Positions 17,960 through 27,138 of a stretch of 64,000 nucleotides of DNA are shown here, piece after piece; positions within the stretch are counted from its first letter, which is position 1; every line of letters begins with the position of its first letter. The translations under genes were made by a program, and so were the position numbers. The stretch lies in NCBI GenBank assembly GCA_030527825.1, contig JAUNAC010000001.1:372001-436000 (forward strand), given 5' to 3'. This stretch comes from Lautropia sp. GTDB lineage: Bacteria > Pseudomonadota > Gammaproteobacteria > Burkholderiales > Burkholderiaceae_E. The notes under the pieces are model-generated. The model worked only from the letters and a program-made list of their open reading frames with translations. It did no database searches and was not told where the DNA came from.

Positions 17960-18934
17960 TCAAAACGTCTCGTGCTCTGCACGTTTGCTGGCCAGCGCCA
18001 CCGTCTCATTACTGATCCGGGCGAGCATTTCATCCAGCCGCTGATCGGCCAGCTCATTACCGACCTGACAGGTGCCCGCATACTGATGACCCCCCCCGCC
18101 GAACCGCGTGCACAGATCCCCGATGTCAATCCCGGGCCCGGCGTTGAAAATGGAGCGGCCTAGCGCGAACACGGTATTTTCTTTCTCTTTGCCCCACAGC
18201 ACATGCAGTGACATCGTGCAGTTGGGAAACAGTGCATAGACCAGAAACCGGTTGGCTGCGTAGATGACGGATTCATTACGCATATCCAGAACAACGACAT
18301 TCCCCTGAACATATGCACAGCGGCGCAGCTGTTCTATCGCCCGTGTCTCATGCTCATGATAGCAACGCACCCGCTCCGCGACGTCCGGCAGTGCAAGAAT
18401 TCGTCCCGCATCCATCGAGCGGCAGGCATCGACCAGCATCATCATCAATTGCAGATTGGAAATCCTGAAATGATGAAACCGGCCAAGACCTGTTCGAGGG
18501 TCGGTCAAAAACCCAAGCAACGTCCAGTCACGTGGGTGCAGCACATCCGCCAGCGTATACGACGCGCTTCCAGACTTGTCGGCAGCAGACAGCAACGCGG
18601 GTGAGAAACGGGGAAAACGGTTCTCACCACCAAAATGATCATAGATCACGCGCGACACCGATGCCTCACCCACCCCCATCACCAGGTTGCGATAACCTAC
18701 CCTGGGCAGCGTACGAGCACCGGGTGCCTGATAATCAAACACTTGGCCGGCTGTCGCAACATAGGGCAGATTCACCAGCATATCCTGACGGCCGACCGGC
18801 ACCTTGCCATCCTGAACATCCTTCGGATGCACAAACATCACGGTATCAACCACGCCAATGTCTCTAAGCATGGCAGCACTGACAAGGCCATCGAAATCGG
18901 AACGGGTGATGAGGCGATATTGTTCGGTACGCAT
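17960..18934 (-). CDS. DHH/DHHA1-family phosphoesterase-like protein
   Basis: 324 residues. The N-terminus has the DHH motif I in a variant form (LITRSDFDGLVSAAML) and a motif IV-like SAADKSGSASYTLADVL. The C-terminal DHHA1 domain ends with RFGGGGHQYAGTCQVG, the glycine-rich substrate loop of the superfamily. Such proteins are often labelled exopolyphosphatase. However, the canonical Asp-His-His triad is replaced by DYQ (QVFDYQAPGA), so catalytic activity is uncertain. Alternatives include a nucleotide or oligonucleotide phosphodiesterase or a non-catalytic homologue. It is convergent with the FmdE-like gene and divergent from aceK. Confidence 0.7.
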   Translation of the reverse strand: MRTEQYRLITRSDFDGLVSAAMLRDIGVVDTVMFVHPKDVQDGKVPVGRQDMLVNLPYVATAGQVFDYQAPGARTLPRVGYRNLVMGVGEASVSRVIYDHFGGENRFPRFSPALLSAADKSGSASYTLADVLHPRDWTLLGFLTDPRTGLGRFHHFRISNLQLMMMLVDACRSMDAGRILALPDVAERVRCYHEHETRAIEQLRRCAYVQGNVVVLDMRNESVIYAANRFLVYALFPNCTMSLHVLWGKEKENTVFALGRSIFNAGPGIDIGDLCTRFGGGGHQYAGTCQVGNELADQRLDEMLARISNETVALASKRAEHETF

Positions 18935-19182
18935 GAGGCAAAACCTACGTCATCTCGGAGCTAGCAACACTCCACCAAATGGTTAGTATTTCCTCTGTCA
19001 CAACACATGACATGTAGTCATCCGACCTGCGGACATCGCTGCCGTACCAGCGGCACAAACCGAGATTTGTCGCAACACCCCCCCAGCCTTCCTGACCGCC
19101 ACACGACGGCAATACGCGCCCGTCCCCGGGTTTTCACGTATTACGACCGCACCCTGTTCGGTGATGCGGCTAAGATAGCCTC

Positions 19183-20970
19183 ATGCACTCGCATCTGCCG
19201 CCCGAACAAGTTCGCTATTGCCCGTCCGCCATGCCCGCCGCTTCAGCCCTTCCTGCCAGACTCGCCCGCATGATGCTGGCTGGTTTTGACCGCCACTATG
19301 CCCTTTTTCGCTACAACGCCCAACAAGCCAAATCCTGTTTCGAAAATGGCGCCTGGCATCACATGCGCAGACTGGCCAGCGAGCGCATCACCTTCTACGA
19401 CCAGCGGGTCCGCGAGGCAGTCATCGCCCTGCGACAGCAGTTCGATACCGACAGGCTCCCTGACGACATCTGGGCATCCGTCAAACAGCACTACGTCCTT
19501 CTGCTGGCCGAGCACCAGCAACCCGAGCTGGCGGAGTCCTTTTTCAATACCGTCAGCACACGCCTGCTGAAACGGCAATATTTCAACAATGACTTTATCT
19601 TCGTGCGCCCTGCCGTATCCACCGAACACCTGGACGGCACGCCCCCCTGCTTTCGAACCTACTACCCCAAGGATCGTCCCTGGATGCCGGTTCTGCGGCA
19701 GATACTGATCGACACTGGCCTGGCCTGTGCCTACCGGGACATCGACGCCGATCTGGCCCATGTCATCCAGGCAGCCCCCGAGCTATTCGGCGATGAACGA
19801 CCGCGCGCGCTGGATTGCCAGGTGCACGTTCTGCGCTCTCTGTTCTATCGCAACAAGGGCGCCTACCTGATGGGCAGAATCATTAACGACGGTGAAATCC
19901 AGCCTTTTTCGCTAGCTTTGCTCCGGGATGCACAGGGCTACCTGTTCATTGACACCATACTGTTTTCATCCGAATACATTGAAGCGCTCTTCAATTTTTC
20001 CCGGGCCTATTTCATGGTGGACATGGCCGTCCCCTCTGCCTGTGTCCGCTTTCTGCAATCGCTGATGCCCAGCAAACCGGCGGCCGAAATCTACACCATG
20101 CTGGGGCTGCACAAACAGGGAAAAACTCTTTTTTACCGTGACCTGCTTCAACATCTGCATGAATCCACGGACGATTTCATCATTGCCCCCGGCATCAAGG
20201 GCATGGTCATGGGAGTCTTCACCCTGCCATCCTTCCCCTACGTATTCAAATACATCAAGGACGTTCGGCGAAAGGACATCAGCCGGGAGTTCATCGAAGA
20301 CCGCTATCAGCTGGTCAAGAACCACGACCGGGCAGGCCGCATGGCCGATTCCTGGGAGTATTCGGACGTCCCCTTCCCACGCAGCCGGCTTTCCCCCGCC
20401 CTGCTGGACGAGCTCAGACAAACGGCCCCTTCCCTGCTGATCGAAGAAGGTGACAGCGTCATCATCCGCCACCTTTACATCGAACGGAGAATGATTCCGC
20501 TCAATCTCTACCTGGAACAGGCAGATGCCGCAGCGCGAGACCATGCCATTCATCAATACGGCCTGGCCATACGCGATATGGTGGCAGCAAACATTTTTCC
20601 AGGCGACATGCTTTACAAGAACTTCGGTGTCAGTCGCCAAAACCGGGTAGTCTTCTATGACTATGATGAGGTGCAATACCTGACCGACTGTCAATTCCGG
20701 ACACTGCCCGAACCGAGAACACCGGAAGAAGAGATGGCAGACGAACCCTGGTATCCCATTGCGCCAAATGATGTATTCCCGGAGGAATTCGGTACATTCC
20801 TGCTGGGTAATGCCTGGATACGTTCATCTTTCATGAAGCACCATGCTGAACTGCTTGACCCCGCATGGTGGCAAGATCAGCAGACCCGCATCCGACAGGG
20901 CGTTCTGGAAGATATCTATCCCTACCCTCTTCACCTGCGCTTTTCCTGCTGCCGCGCAGCATCGACCTGA
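19183..20970 (+). CDS. aceK: Isocitrate dehydrogenase kinase/phosphatase
   Basis: 595 residues, close to the usual 570-600 of AceK. This bifunctional enzyme phosphorylates and dephosphorylates isocitrate dehydrogenase to send carbon into the glyoxylate bypass. The ATP-binding region APGIKGMVMGVFTLPSFPYV followed by FKYIKDVRRKDIS is diagnostic. Other family stretches are FFNTVSTRLLKRQYFNNDF, HDRAGRMADSWEYSDV, KNFGVSRQNRVVFYDYDEV and EEFGTFLLGN. The start could also be the ATG at 19231 (MPAASALPARLARMML), which is closer to the usual N-terminus. No aceA or aceB is adjacent. Confidence 0.96.
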   Translation: MHSHLPPEQVRYCPSAMPAASALPARLARMMLAGFDRHYALFRYNAQQAKSCFENGAWHHMRRLASERITFYDQRVREAVIALRQQFDTDRLPDDIWASVKQHYVLLLAEHQQPELAESFFNTVSTRLLKRQYFNNDFIFVRPAVSTEHLDGTPPCFRTYYPKDRPWMPVLRQILIDTGLACAYRDIDADLAHVIQAAPELFGDERPRALDCQVHVLRSLFYRNKGAYLMGRIINDGEIQPFSLALLRDAQGYLFIDTILFSSEYIEALFNFSRAYFMVDMAVPSACVRFLQSLMPSKPAAEIYTMLGLHKQGKTLFYRDLLQHLHESTDDFIIAPGIKGMVMGVFTLPSFPYVFKYIKDVRRKDISREFIEDRYQLVKNHDRAGRMADSWEYSDVPFPRSRLSPALLDELRQTAPSLLIEEGDSVIIRHLYIERRMIPLNLYLEQADAAARDHAIHQYGLAIRDMVAANIFPGDMLYKNFGVSRQNRVVFYDYDEVQYLTDCQFRTLPEPRTPEEEMADEPWYPIAPNDVFPEEFGTFLLGNAWIRSSFMKHHAELLDPAWWQDQQTRIRQGVLEDIYPYPLHLRFSCCRAAST

Positions 20971-21088
20971 TACATCTCCTTACCCCCTCACGGCGGCCCG
21001 CGCGCCCTCTGTCACACAATCCGCCTTTCTGGATAAACCAGACCACCGACCGGGCACCGCCAACAGGCTGGCAATGCCACGCAGTTTC

Positions 21089-22102
21089 TCAGATCATCCG
21101 CAGCAGAATTTCACCGATCTGGTGATCCGCCTGCTTGCACGCTACCAGATTGGCCCGACCACGGGTAGGCGCAATGTTTTCCCTCAGGTTGCGAAGATTG
21201 ATCTCACACCAGATATCACGGGCCACCTTTAACGCCTCATCCTCGCTCAGGTGCTGATAATGTCGGAAATAGGAATCCGGCTGCCGAAACACCGTCTGCT
21301 GCAATGACAGAAAGCGATGCTGATACCAGCGCTCGATATCCACTTCCGCAGCATCTATATAGATGGAAAAATCGAAAAAATCCGAGACGACCACGCTGGC
21401 CTGCGGTGCTCCTGCGCTTCGCTCCACGCCCCAGGTCTGCAGAACGTTCAAGCCCTCAAAAACCAGAATGTCAGGCTGCTCGACCCTCTGCACAGCATCT
21501 GGCAGGATGTCGTAAGCCTGATGAGAATATACCGGCGCCTCCAGAACCGGCTGTCCCGCTTTGAGCGCCGCCAGAAAGGAAATCATCCGCTTTCGGTCAT
21601 AACTCTCGGGAAATCCTTTGCGCTTCATCAACCCCCTTTCCTGGAGCACCCGATTGGGAAAGAGAAACCCGTCGGTTGTGAGCAGTGCCACACGGGGGTG
21701 ATCGGGCCAGCGGGCCAGCAACGCCTGCAATACACGGGCAAAGGTGCTCTTGCCCACCGCCACGCTACCGGCAATACCGATCACATAAGGGCGAGCTCCC
21801 ACCGGGCGTCCCAGAAAGTCATCACGAACCCCCGATAGCGCCTGGGCTGAGCGGAAATGCAAGTTCAACAGCCGTGACAGGGGCAGGTAAATGTCCACCA
21901 CTTCCTGCAACGACACCTGATCATTGACACCACGCAAGGCGATCAGATCAGACTCCGACAGCGTCAGGGGAGTACTGGAACGCAGCTTCGCCCAATCTGC
22001 GCGCCGGAAGCGCTGATAGACGGACACCCCATCACCCGCCCGCTCCCGGGACAGGGAAAAACCATCGGTTCCTGGCCCGGCAGCCATACCATTCATTGTC
22101 AC
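21089..22102 (-). CDS. coaA: Pantothenate kinase (type I)
   Basis: Catalyses the first step of CoA synthesis, phosphorylation of pantothenate. P-loop [17 protein letters not shown], followed by [32 protein letters not shown] and [13 protein letters not shown], all typical of bacterial type I CoaA. The frame is open to 22252, but I prefer the GTG at 22102: AGGAG lies 8 nt upstream of it, and it gives 337 residues. The ATG two codons later (22096, MNGMAAGPG) is an alternative at 14 nt from the same Shine-Dalgarno. Convergent with aceK across 118 bp in which I see no clear terminator. Confidence 0.95.
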   Translation of the reverse strand: MTMNGMAAGPGTDGFSLSRERAGDGVSVYQRFRRADWAKLRSSTPLTLSESDLIALRGVNDQVSLQEVVDIYLPLSRLLNLHFRSAQALSGVRDDFLGRPVGARPYVIGIAGSVAVGKSTFARVLQALLARWPDHPRVALLTTDGFLFPNRVLQERGLMKRKGFPESYDRKRMISFLAALKAGQPVLEAPVYSHQAYDILPDAVQRVEQPDILVFEGLNVLQTWGVERSAGAPQASVVVSDFFDFSIYIDAAEVDIERWYQHRFLSLQQTVFRQPDSYFRHYQHLSEDEALKVARDIWCEINLRNLRENIAPTRGRANLVACKQADHQIGEILLRMI

Positions 22103-22710
22103 GCAACGATCTCCTCGGCCCCATACACCCGATTCTGCTACCTGGCAGGTTGTACACGAAAAGCCCACAGAACCGTACCGGCGGATACGCCGCCTCCTCG
22201 TATCCCGTTCAACCACAAACTGGGCAGGTTTTAAATCCTGTCCCCACAGCACACCGTCCAGGTTTCATGAACAACATCCGTACGTCATGATACCGGGTCA
22301 GCGCCCACCCTTAATCTCTGGCCGTCTGGCCATTTCTCCGCGTCTTTCCCGCCTTGGAGATCTTTCCGGGAAAAATTTCATCATTGTTCCCAATAGTGAT
22401 GTGATTCAGCGACATATGTAAGCGTTATCCATAATTCCTTGCACAATAGATGAAATGCTGTCAATGCGCCTAAAACCTTTATGGAGCACATCAGACAAGC
22501 GTAAAGCGTGTGTCAATTATTTACAAATTGACACACGCTTCATTCAAAAGTTACCGTCATTCGTCACATTGAGTCGATCATTCTGATGGAATGGCGCCCC
22601 CTAGCCACGCTAGAGTAACCGCCTGGCCACAGTGTTCCAAACACGTGGCGACTATTTTGGCGGCTCCCGTGAGGGCTGAACAGGCTTTCCGTACCACAAC
22701 CCTTTTTGCC
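22103..22710. other. Long intergenic leader of the EPS operon
   Basis: 608 bp between divergent coaA and the first EPS gene, with no credible coding frame. It is visibly A+T-richer than its surroundings from about 22370 to 22560. It holds a weaker 7 bp inverted repeat (TTTCCCG 22345-22351 with CGGGAAA 22367-22373) and a strong 14 bp repeat listed separately. I could not find a convincing sigma-70 or sigma-54 promoter pair by eye. It probably contains the EPS promoter and regulator sites. Confidence 0.6.
22504..22540. repeat. 14 bp perfect inverted repeat upstream of the EPS operon
   Basis: AAGCGTGTGTCAAT (22504-22517) and ATTGACACACGCTT (22527-22540) are exact reverse complements around a 9 bp A+T-rich spacer (tatttacaa). 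It lies 170 bp before the Wza-like start in the A+T-rich part of the leader. No T tract follows, so it is not a standard terminator. It may be an operator for a dimeric regulator or an mRNA leader hairpin. Confidence 0.7.
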
Positions 22711-23319
22711 ATGAGCACGATTCGTTTCCTGTCCGCACTTGCGTTGACCATCATTCTGTCCGGCTGCGCTGGCCTGAATACGCTTCCCTTGGCCCCCGAC
22801 AGGGCTCCCAAGCACAACTATGTTTATCAGATCGGCCCCGGTGATGAACTGGATCTGAAGGTCTGGCGCAACCCGGATCTGTCAGTCAAGGTTCCGGTGC
22901 GACCAGACGGCAAGATCACAGCGCCACTCATCAAGGACATCGTGGCTGTGGGTAAAACCCCTCAGGTTCTGGGGCACGAAATCGAAGAAAAACTGGCGAC
23001 TTATATCCGCGACCCCAGCGTCTCGGTTGTCGTCACCAAGATTGTGGGCGATCCCCTGTCTGTGGTTCGGGTGATAGGCCAGGCACAGAGCCCCGGTGCG
23101 GTTCCCTACCAGAACGGCATCACTTTGCTGGATGTCATGACCAAAGCCAACGGGCTAACGCGCAAGGCAGCTGGCAATCAGGCCATCCTCATCAGGGCCA
23201 TTGAAAACAACAAGCAATACCGTGTTCGACTGGATGATCTGCTGAAAAGCGGTGACCCCAGTGCCAACATCGAAATCGCGCCGGGAGATTCCATCATGAT
23301 CCCCGAAAGCCTGCTGTAA
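22711..23319 (+). CDS. Polysaccharide export lipoprotein (Wza/EpsE type)
   Basis: 202 residues from the ATG at 22711 (MSTIRFLSALALTIILSGC). Lipobox LSGC puts the lipidated Cys near residue 19. The Poly_export domain follows (YVYQIGPGDELDLKVWRNPD, VPVRPDGKITAPLIKDIVAVG), then a SLBB-like segment (VRVIGQAQSPGAVPYQNGITLLDVM) and IEIAPGDSIMIPESLL. The size and pattern match the short export protein of exosortase-A EPS loci (TIGR03027), smaller than E. coli Wza. It forms the outer-membrane/periplasmic exit for EPS. First gene of the operon. Confidence 0.9.
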   Translation: MSTIRFLSALALTIILSGCAGLNTLPLAPDRAPKHNYVYQIGPGDELDLKVWRNPDLSVKVPVRPDGKITAPLIKDIVAVGKTPQVLGHEIEEKLATYIRDPSVSVVVTKIVGDPLSVVRVIGQAQSPGAVPYQNGITLLDVMTKANGLTRKAAGNQAILIRAIENNKQYRVRLDDLLKSGDPSANIEIAPGDSIMIPESLL

Positions 23320-23413
23320 CGTCCTGGAGGCCGCCGGGCGGCCCCGCCATGGTCATTTCTGGAATCCATCGCGCATACTCAGGGCGCGACGAGTCTTTTT
23401 TTCATCAAGCGCT

Positions 23414-25006
23414 ATGCTCGACCTTTTGAAGTCCTACAAAACCTACCTGTCCGGATTATGGAAATACCGGCGGTCAGGGTTGGTAGCCATGCTCCTCTTC
23501 GGAATTCTGGGCATCATCATCTCCGTGGTGTTACCCAGCAACTACGAAGCGACCGCGCGCGCGTACGTCGATACCAAGTCCATCCTCCAGCCCCTGATGC
23601 AGGGTATGACTGTACAGCCCGATGTCCAGGGACAGGTGCAGATGATGGCGCGTACACTGGTCAGCCGCCCCAACCTGGAGGCCATTGTTCAGGCAACCGG
23701 TATGGATCGGGACGAGCAGACGCAAAAGGGTCGAGAAGCCCTGATGCAGACGCTGGAAAAAAACATCAAATTCAAACCGGCCGGCGGCACCAATTTCTAC
23801 AGCATTGAATATCGCAACCCGTCCAGGGAAACCGCCCTGAAAGTGGTAAGCATGCTGCTGGATCTGTTTGTCAAATCCACCCGTACCGGTAAAACCAATG
23901 ACACCCAGCAAGCAGTTGATTTCATTGACCAGGAAATTACCAAGGCCAAGGATCTCCTGCTTCAGACGGAAACTGCACTGAAAGAATTCAAGATCAAACA
24001 TATCGAAGTAATGCCGAATCTGGCACAGGATTATGTTGCCCGGTCAGCCGATATCCAGCATGAATTGCAGACCGCCCGACTGGAGTACCGGCAGGCCGTG
24101 AACTCTCGTACGGCTATCCGAACTCGTCTGGAAGCCGTGCCAGAATATGTCCCGGTTGGCGGGGGCCAGGCAGATGGCGGCGGCAGCGAAACCGAAAGAC
24201 GTCTGGAGGCTGCACGCAAAAAACTGGATGATCTGCTGGTTCGGTATACCGAGGCACATCCCGACGTACTGAACACGCGCAACACTATTCGCGAGCTGGA
24301 AGTCCAGCTTCAAAAAGAAGCTCTTCGGCCTGTCGATTCGCGACCAGGCCGCGGCAAGGTGCCAAACCGTCTGTACCAGGAAATGTCTATCGCAATGGCC
24401 GAAGCCGATGCCAAGGTGGCCTCACTGGCCGCACGGGTCGCCGAGGCTGAAGCCCAGGCCAAACGGGCCCGCGAAATCGCTCTGAGCATTCCAAAGGTCG
24501 AAGCCGAATATATCCAGCTCAATCGCGATTACGATTCAAACAAGCAGAATTATGAAAAACTGCTTCAACGCCGGGACGCCGCTCGTCTGGCAGGAAGCAT
24601 TGAGGAAAACACCGGCTCACGCGAATTTCGGGTTGTCGATCCCCCCCGTGTCGGCCCGCGGCCTGTTTCGCCTAATCGTCCCCTGCTGCTCGGTATATTC
24701 TTTGTCGTCTCACTCATCATAGGCATTGCCGTGGCGCTGACACGGGAACTGGCCAACCCTGCCTTTTATGAACCCAATGCATTAAAAGCGGCCACTCATG
24801 TCCCCCTGTTCGGCGCCATTACCCGCTACCGAGACGCTGCGGCGCGCAAAGAGGCCCGACGCCAGACCACCCGTTTCGTCGCCATCATTGTCGGCTATTC
24901 GGTAATTTTCATGGCGCTTATCATTTTTTACGTCCTTGATACCGGCCAGCATACGCAGCCACCCGTCAGTGCGGCGTTGCAGAATATTCCGGAGGTGATG
25001 GCATGA
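23414..25006 (+). CDS. EPS chain-length determinant (Wzz/GumC type)
   Basis: 530 residues with an N-terminal membrane helix (about 21-40, VAMLLFGILGIIISVVLPSN), a Wzz domain, a long periplasmic coiled coil (about 170-410) and a second helix near the C-terminus (LLGIFFVVSLIIGIAVALTR), preceded by the Pro-rich RVVDPPRVGPRPVSPNRP. A further hydrophobic stretch (FVAIIVGYSVIFMALIIFYV) near residue 495 is as in TIGR03007, the exosortase-A locus version. It sets EPS chain length with the co-polymerase kinase. Its stop overlaps the kinase start by 4 bp (ATGA). Confidence 0.92.
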   Translation: MLDLLKSYKTYLSGLWKYRRSGLVAMLLFGILGIIISVVLPSNYEATARAYVDTKSILQPLMQGMTVQPDVQGQVQMMARTLVSRPNLEAIVQATGMDRDEQTQKGREALMQTLEKNIKFKPAGGTNFYSIEYRNPSRETALKVVSMLLDLFVKSTRTGKTNDTQQAVDFIDQEITKAKDLLLQTETALKEFKIKHIEVMPNLAQDYVARSADIQHELQTARLEYRQAVNSRTAIRTRLEAVPEYVPVGGGQADGGGSETERRLEAARKKLDDLLVRYTEAHPDVLNTRNTIRELEVQLQKEALRPVDSRPGRGKVPNRLYQEMSIAMAEADAKVASLAARVAEAEAQAKRAREIALSIPKVEAEYIQLNRDYDSNKQNYEKLLQRRDAARLAGSIEENTGSREFRVVDPPRVGPRPVSPNRPLLLGIFFVVSLIIGIAVALTRELANPAFYEPNALKAATHVPLFGAITRYRDAAARKEARRQTTRFVAIIVGYSVIFMALIIFYVLDTGQHTQPPVSAALQNIPEVMA

Positions 25007-26142
25007 ATAAACGACTCGTGCATCGGGCCATGCAAAAGCTGGTGGATCAGAATCCTTCACGCCCGCTGCCTGTGTCCAACACCGCAGTCATGCCCTCGTC
25101 TATTCCCATGACCCGGGAAAGCATTAGCCAGGATACGGACATAGTTAGAAAATCATCGACGCAGGATGATGATGAAGAAGCGATGGCAGCCAGCATCCGG
25201 GAAGACATTGCCAAGGCTGAGGCCCTACGGGAAGCCCGTGAACGGCAGCAACAGAATATTCCGTCCACATCCGCCCAGGCCCAAGCCCATAATCTGCACG
25301 GTTCTGTTGACCTGACCAATGGAACTGCCCCAGATTCCATGTCCCTGAACACCCGGCCAGATGCGCCAGCCCAGCAGGAAATGGATCGTCGTGTAGCCCC
25401 TCGCCAGGGCCTGGGTGGGCGCCCGATCATCGAAATTGACTTCGACTATCTCAAAACGAAGGGATTTCTGGTACCTGATGACAAAACTGCCAAGATCCAT
25501 CAGGAGTTCCGGCTGGTCAAGCGGCGTCTGCTGGACAATGCCTTCGGCCGGCTTCGCCCGGTTGTTGATGATGGTCGGCTGATCATGGTGACCAGTTCAT
25601 TGCCCAGTGAGGGCAAGACATTTTCTGCTATCAACCTGGCCATCAGTATTGCCATTGGTGACGAGCATCCCGTGCTACTGCTTGATGCCGATATTGCGCG
25701 CCCCAGCATTGCCAACACATTACAGCTCGACATCCCGGACGAAGTCGGCCTGACCGACTATCTTGAAAACCCCGATATTCCGATAGAAGAACTTCTCCAC
25801 GAAACCTCCCTGTCCGGCCTGACGCTGATGACAGCCGGTCATCTGAAGCAGCGACCAGTGGATCTGCTTGCCTCAAACACCATGGCACAGCTTGTGGAGC
25901 GACTCAAAAACATGTTGCCGCATCATGTCATTGTGTTCGATACGCCCCCCCTGCTGCCAGTCACCGAAACACGCTCGCTGTCTGCTCTGGTTGGACAGGT
26001 CGTCCTGGTGGTTGCTGCCGGCGAAACACCACGCAGTGCGGTGAACGAATCTCTGCTTCAGCTTGAAGACTGTGAAGCCGTTGGCCTGCTGTTCAACAAG
26101 GCCCCCGTTCAGCCCAAAGCCCCCGCATACTACGGATACTGA
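25003..26142 (+). CDS. EPS tyrosine autokinase (BY-kinase, cytoplasmic)
   Basis: 379 residues, no membrane helix. Residues 1 to about 140 are a polar, Gln/Ala-rich linker. The kinase domain has Walker A in VTSSLPSEGKTFSAINLA, Walker A' in LLLDADIARPSIANTL and Walker B in HHVIVFDTPPLLPVTE. The C-terminus ends in YYGY, a short tyrosine cluster suited to autophosphorylation. It matches the exosortase-A locus type (TIGR03018). It works with the membrane chain-length protein encoded just upstream (4 bp overlap) to control polymerisation and export by cycles of phosphorylation. Confidence 0.92.
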   Translation: MNKRLVHRAMQKLVDQNPSRPLPVSNTAVMPSSIPMTRESISQDTDIVRKSSTQDDDEEAMAASIREDIAKAEALREARERQQQNIPSTSAQAQAHNLHGSVDLTNGTAPDSMSLNTRPDAPAQQEMDRRVAPRQGLGGRPIIEIDFDYLKTKGFLVPDDKTAKIHQEFRLVKRRLLDNAFGRLRPVVDDGRLIMVTSSLPSEGKTFSAINLAISIAIGDEHPVLLLDADIARPSIANTLQLDIPDEVGLTDYLENPDIPIEELLHETSLSGLTLMTAGHLKQRPVDLLASNTMAQLVERLKNMLPHHVIVFDTPPLLPVTETRSLSALVGQVVLVVAAGETPRSAVNESLLQLEDCEAVGLLFNKAPVQPKAPAYYGY

Positions 26143-26144
26143 GT

Positions 26145-27119
26145 ATGTACAAATCATTTTTCGGATTGAAATCCAAGCCTTTCCGGCTGAATCCGCACCT
26201 GCGTTTCCTGTTCAATAGCGAAGCGATTCAGCGTGCAGTCAATACGCTCAAATACGGGCTATACCAACGGGAAGGGCTTGTTTTGCTGACAGGCTCTCCA
26301 GGTTGTGGCAAGAGCATGCTGGTGCAGAACATCAGCCGGCGCCTACCGGATGCAGGCATTCAGGTCTACACCATTGCAACACCCCGGGCCAACGACCACT
26401 CATTGTTGCAGCAGATCTTCGCGGGTCTGGGCCTGCAGCTACCGGATACCACGGAGACGGCACAACTCCTGCAGGTACTCCAGAAATACCTGCTGGGCGA
26501 AGTTCAGGCCAACCGCAGGCTGTTGCTGGTCATCGACGAAGCACATAATCTGGAAGATGACGCACTGGAAATCGTGCGACTGCTTTCCGACATGCAGCTC
26601 AGTGGCAATCTGCTGCTACAGATCTTTCTGGTCGCTCAACCCGTACTGCGGGCGCGCCTGGCCACTCCCCGGCTGGAGGCCCTGCGGCAGCGCTTCCTCG
26701 TCACAGATCATATCGATGGCCTCACAGCAGATGAAGTGCCGCTCTATATCCAGAAACGCATGCAACAGGCGGGCTGGCAAGGCGAAATCCCGTTCGACAC
26801 CGAAGCACTCACACGCATCCAGCAGGCCACTGAAGGTAATCCGCGTCAGGTGAACACCCTGTGCGAACGCCTGCTGACCCAGGCGTACGTCGAAGAAAAG
26901 ACACGCGTGACTTTGTCGGATGTCGATAACATGCTGCAGGATATTGAGGACGAATGGCAGACATCCAGCGATCTTGAGGAGAGCCCCGTCGACGCCGTGC
27001 CTGCCCGCCTGCTGGGCCTCGAACGACGTCTGGCTACCCTGGATGCATCTCTGGACCAGATGTCTCAGGTCACCAATACGATCCTGACGCGGCTGGACGG
27101 AATGCAACAGGAACGATGA
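26145..27119 (+). CDS. EPS-locus AAA+ ATPase (GspA/ExeA-like)
   Basis: 324 residues. MYKSFFGLKSKPFRLNPHLR is the typical opening of TIGR03015, the ATPase of exosortase-A/EPS loci, related to general secretion ATPase ExeA. Walker A is LLTGSPGCGKSMLVQNI, Walker B is LLLVIDEAHNLEDDALE, and a sensor/arginine region follows (LEALRQRFLVTDHIDGL, EGNPRQVNTLCERLL). The last 55 residues form a predicted short coiled coil. Its role in EPS assembly is unproven; it may drive assembly or regulation of the export apparatus. It begins 2 bp after the kinase stop. Confidence 0.9.
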   Translation: MYKSFFGLKSKPFRLNPHLRFLFNSEAIQRAVNTLKYGLYQREGLVLLTGSPGCGKSMLVQNISRRLPDAGIQVYTIATPRANDHSLLQQIFAGLGLQLPDTTETAQLLQVLQKYLLGEVQANRRLLLVIDEAHNLEDDALEIVRLLSDMQLSGNLLLQIFLVAQPVLRARLATPRLEALRQRFLVTDHIDGLTADEVPLYIQKRMQQAGWQGEIPFDTEALTRIQQATEGNPRQVNTLCERLLTQAYVEEKTRVTLSDVDNMLQDIEDEWQTSSDLEESPVDAVPARLLGLERRLATLDASLDQMSQVTNTILTRLDGMQQER

Positions 27120-27138
27120 GCAACACGGGAACCTGGCC

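Noticed and set aside
22527..22550. TTGACA inside the right arm of the 14 bp repeat as a -35 box
   Set aside because: The hexamer 17 bp downstream (TTACCG) matches TATAAT poorly; no convincing promoter can be built on it.
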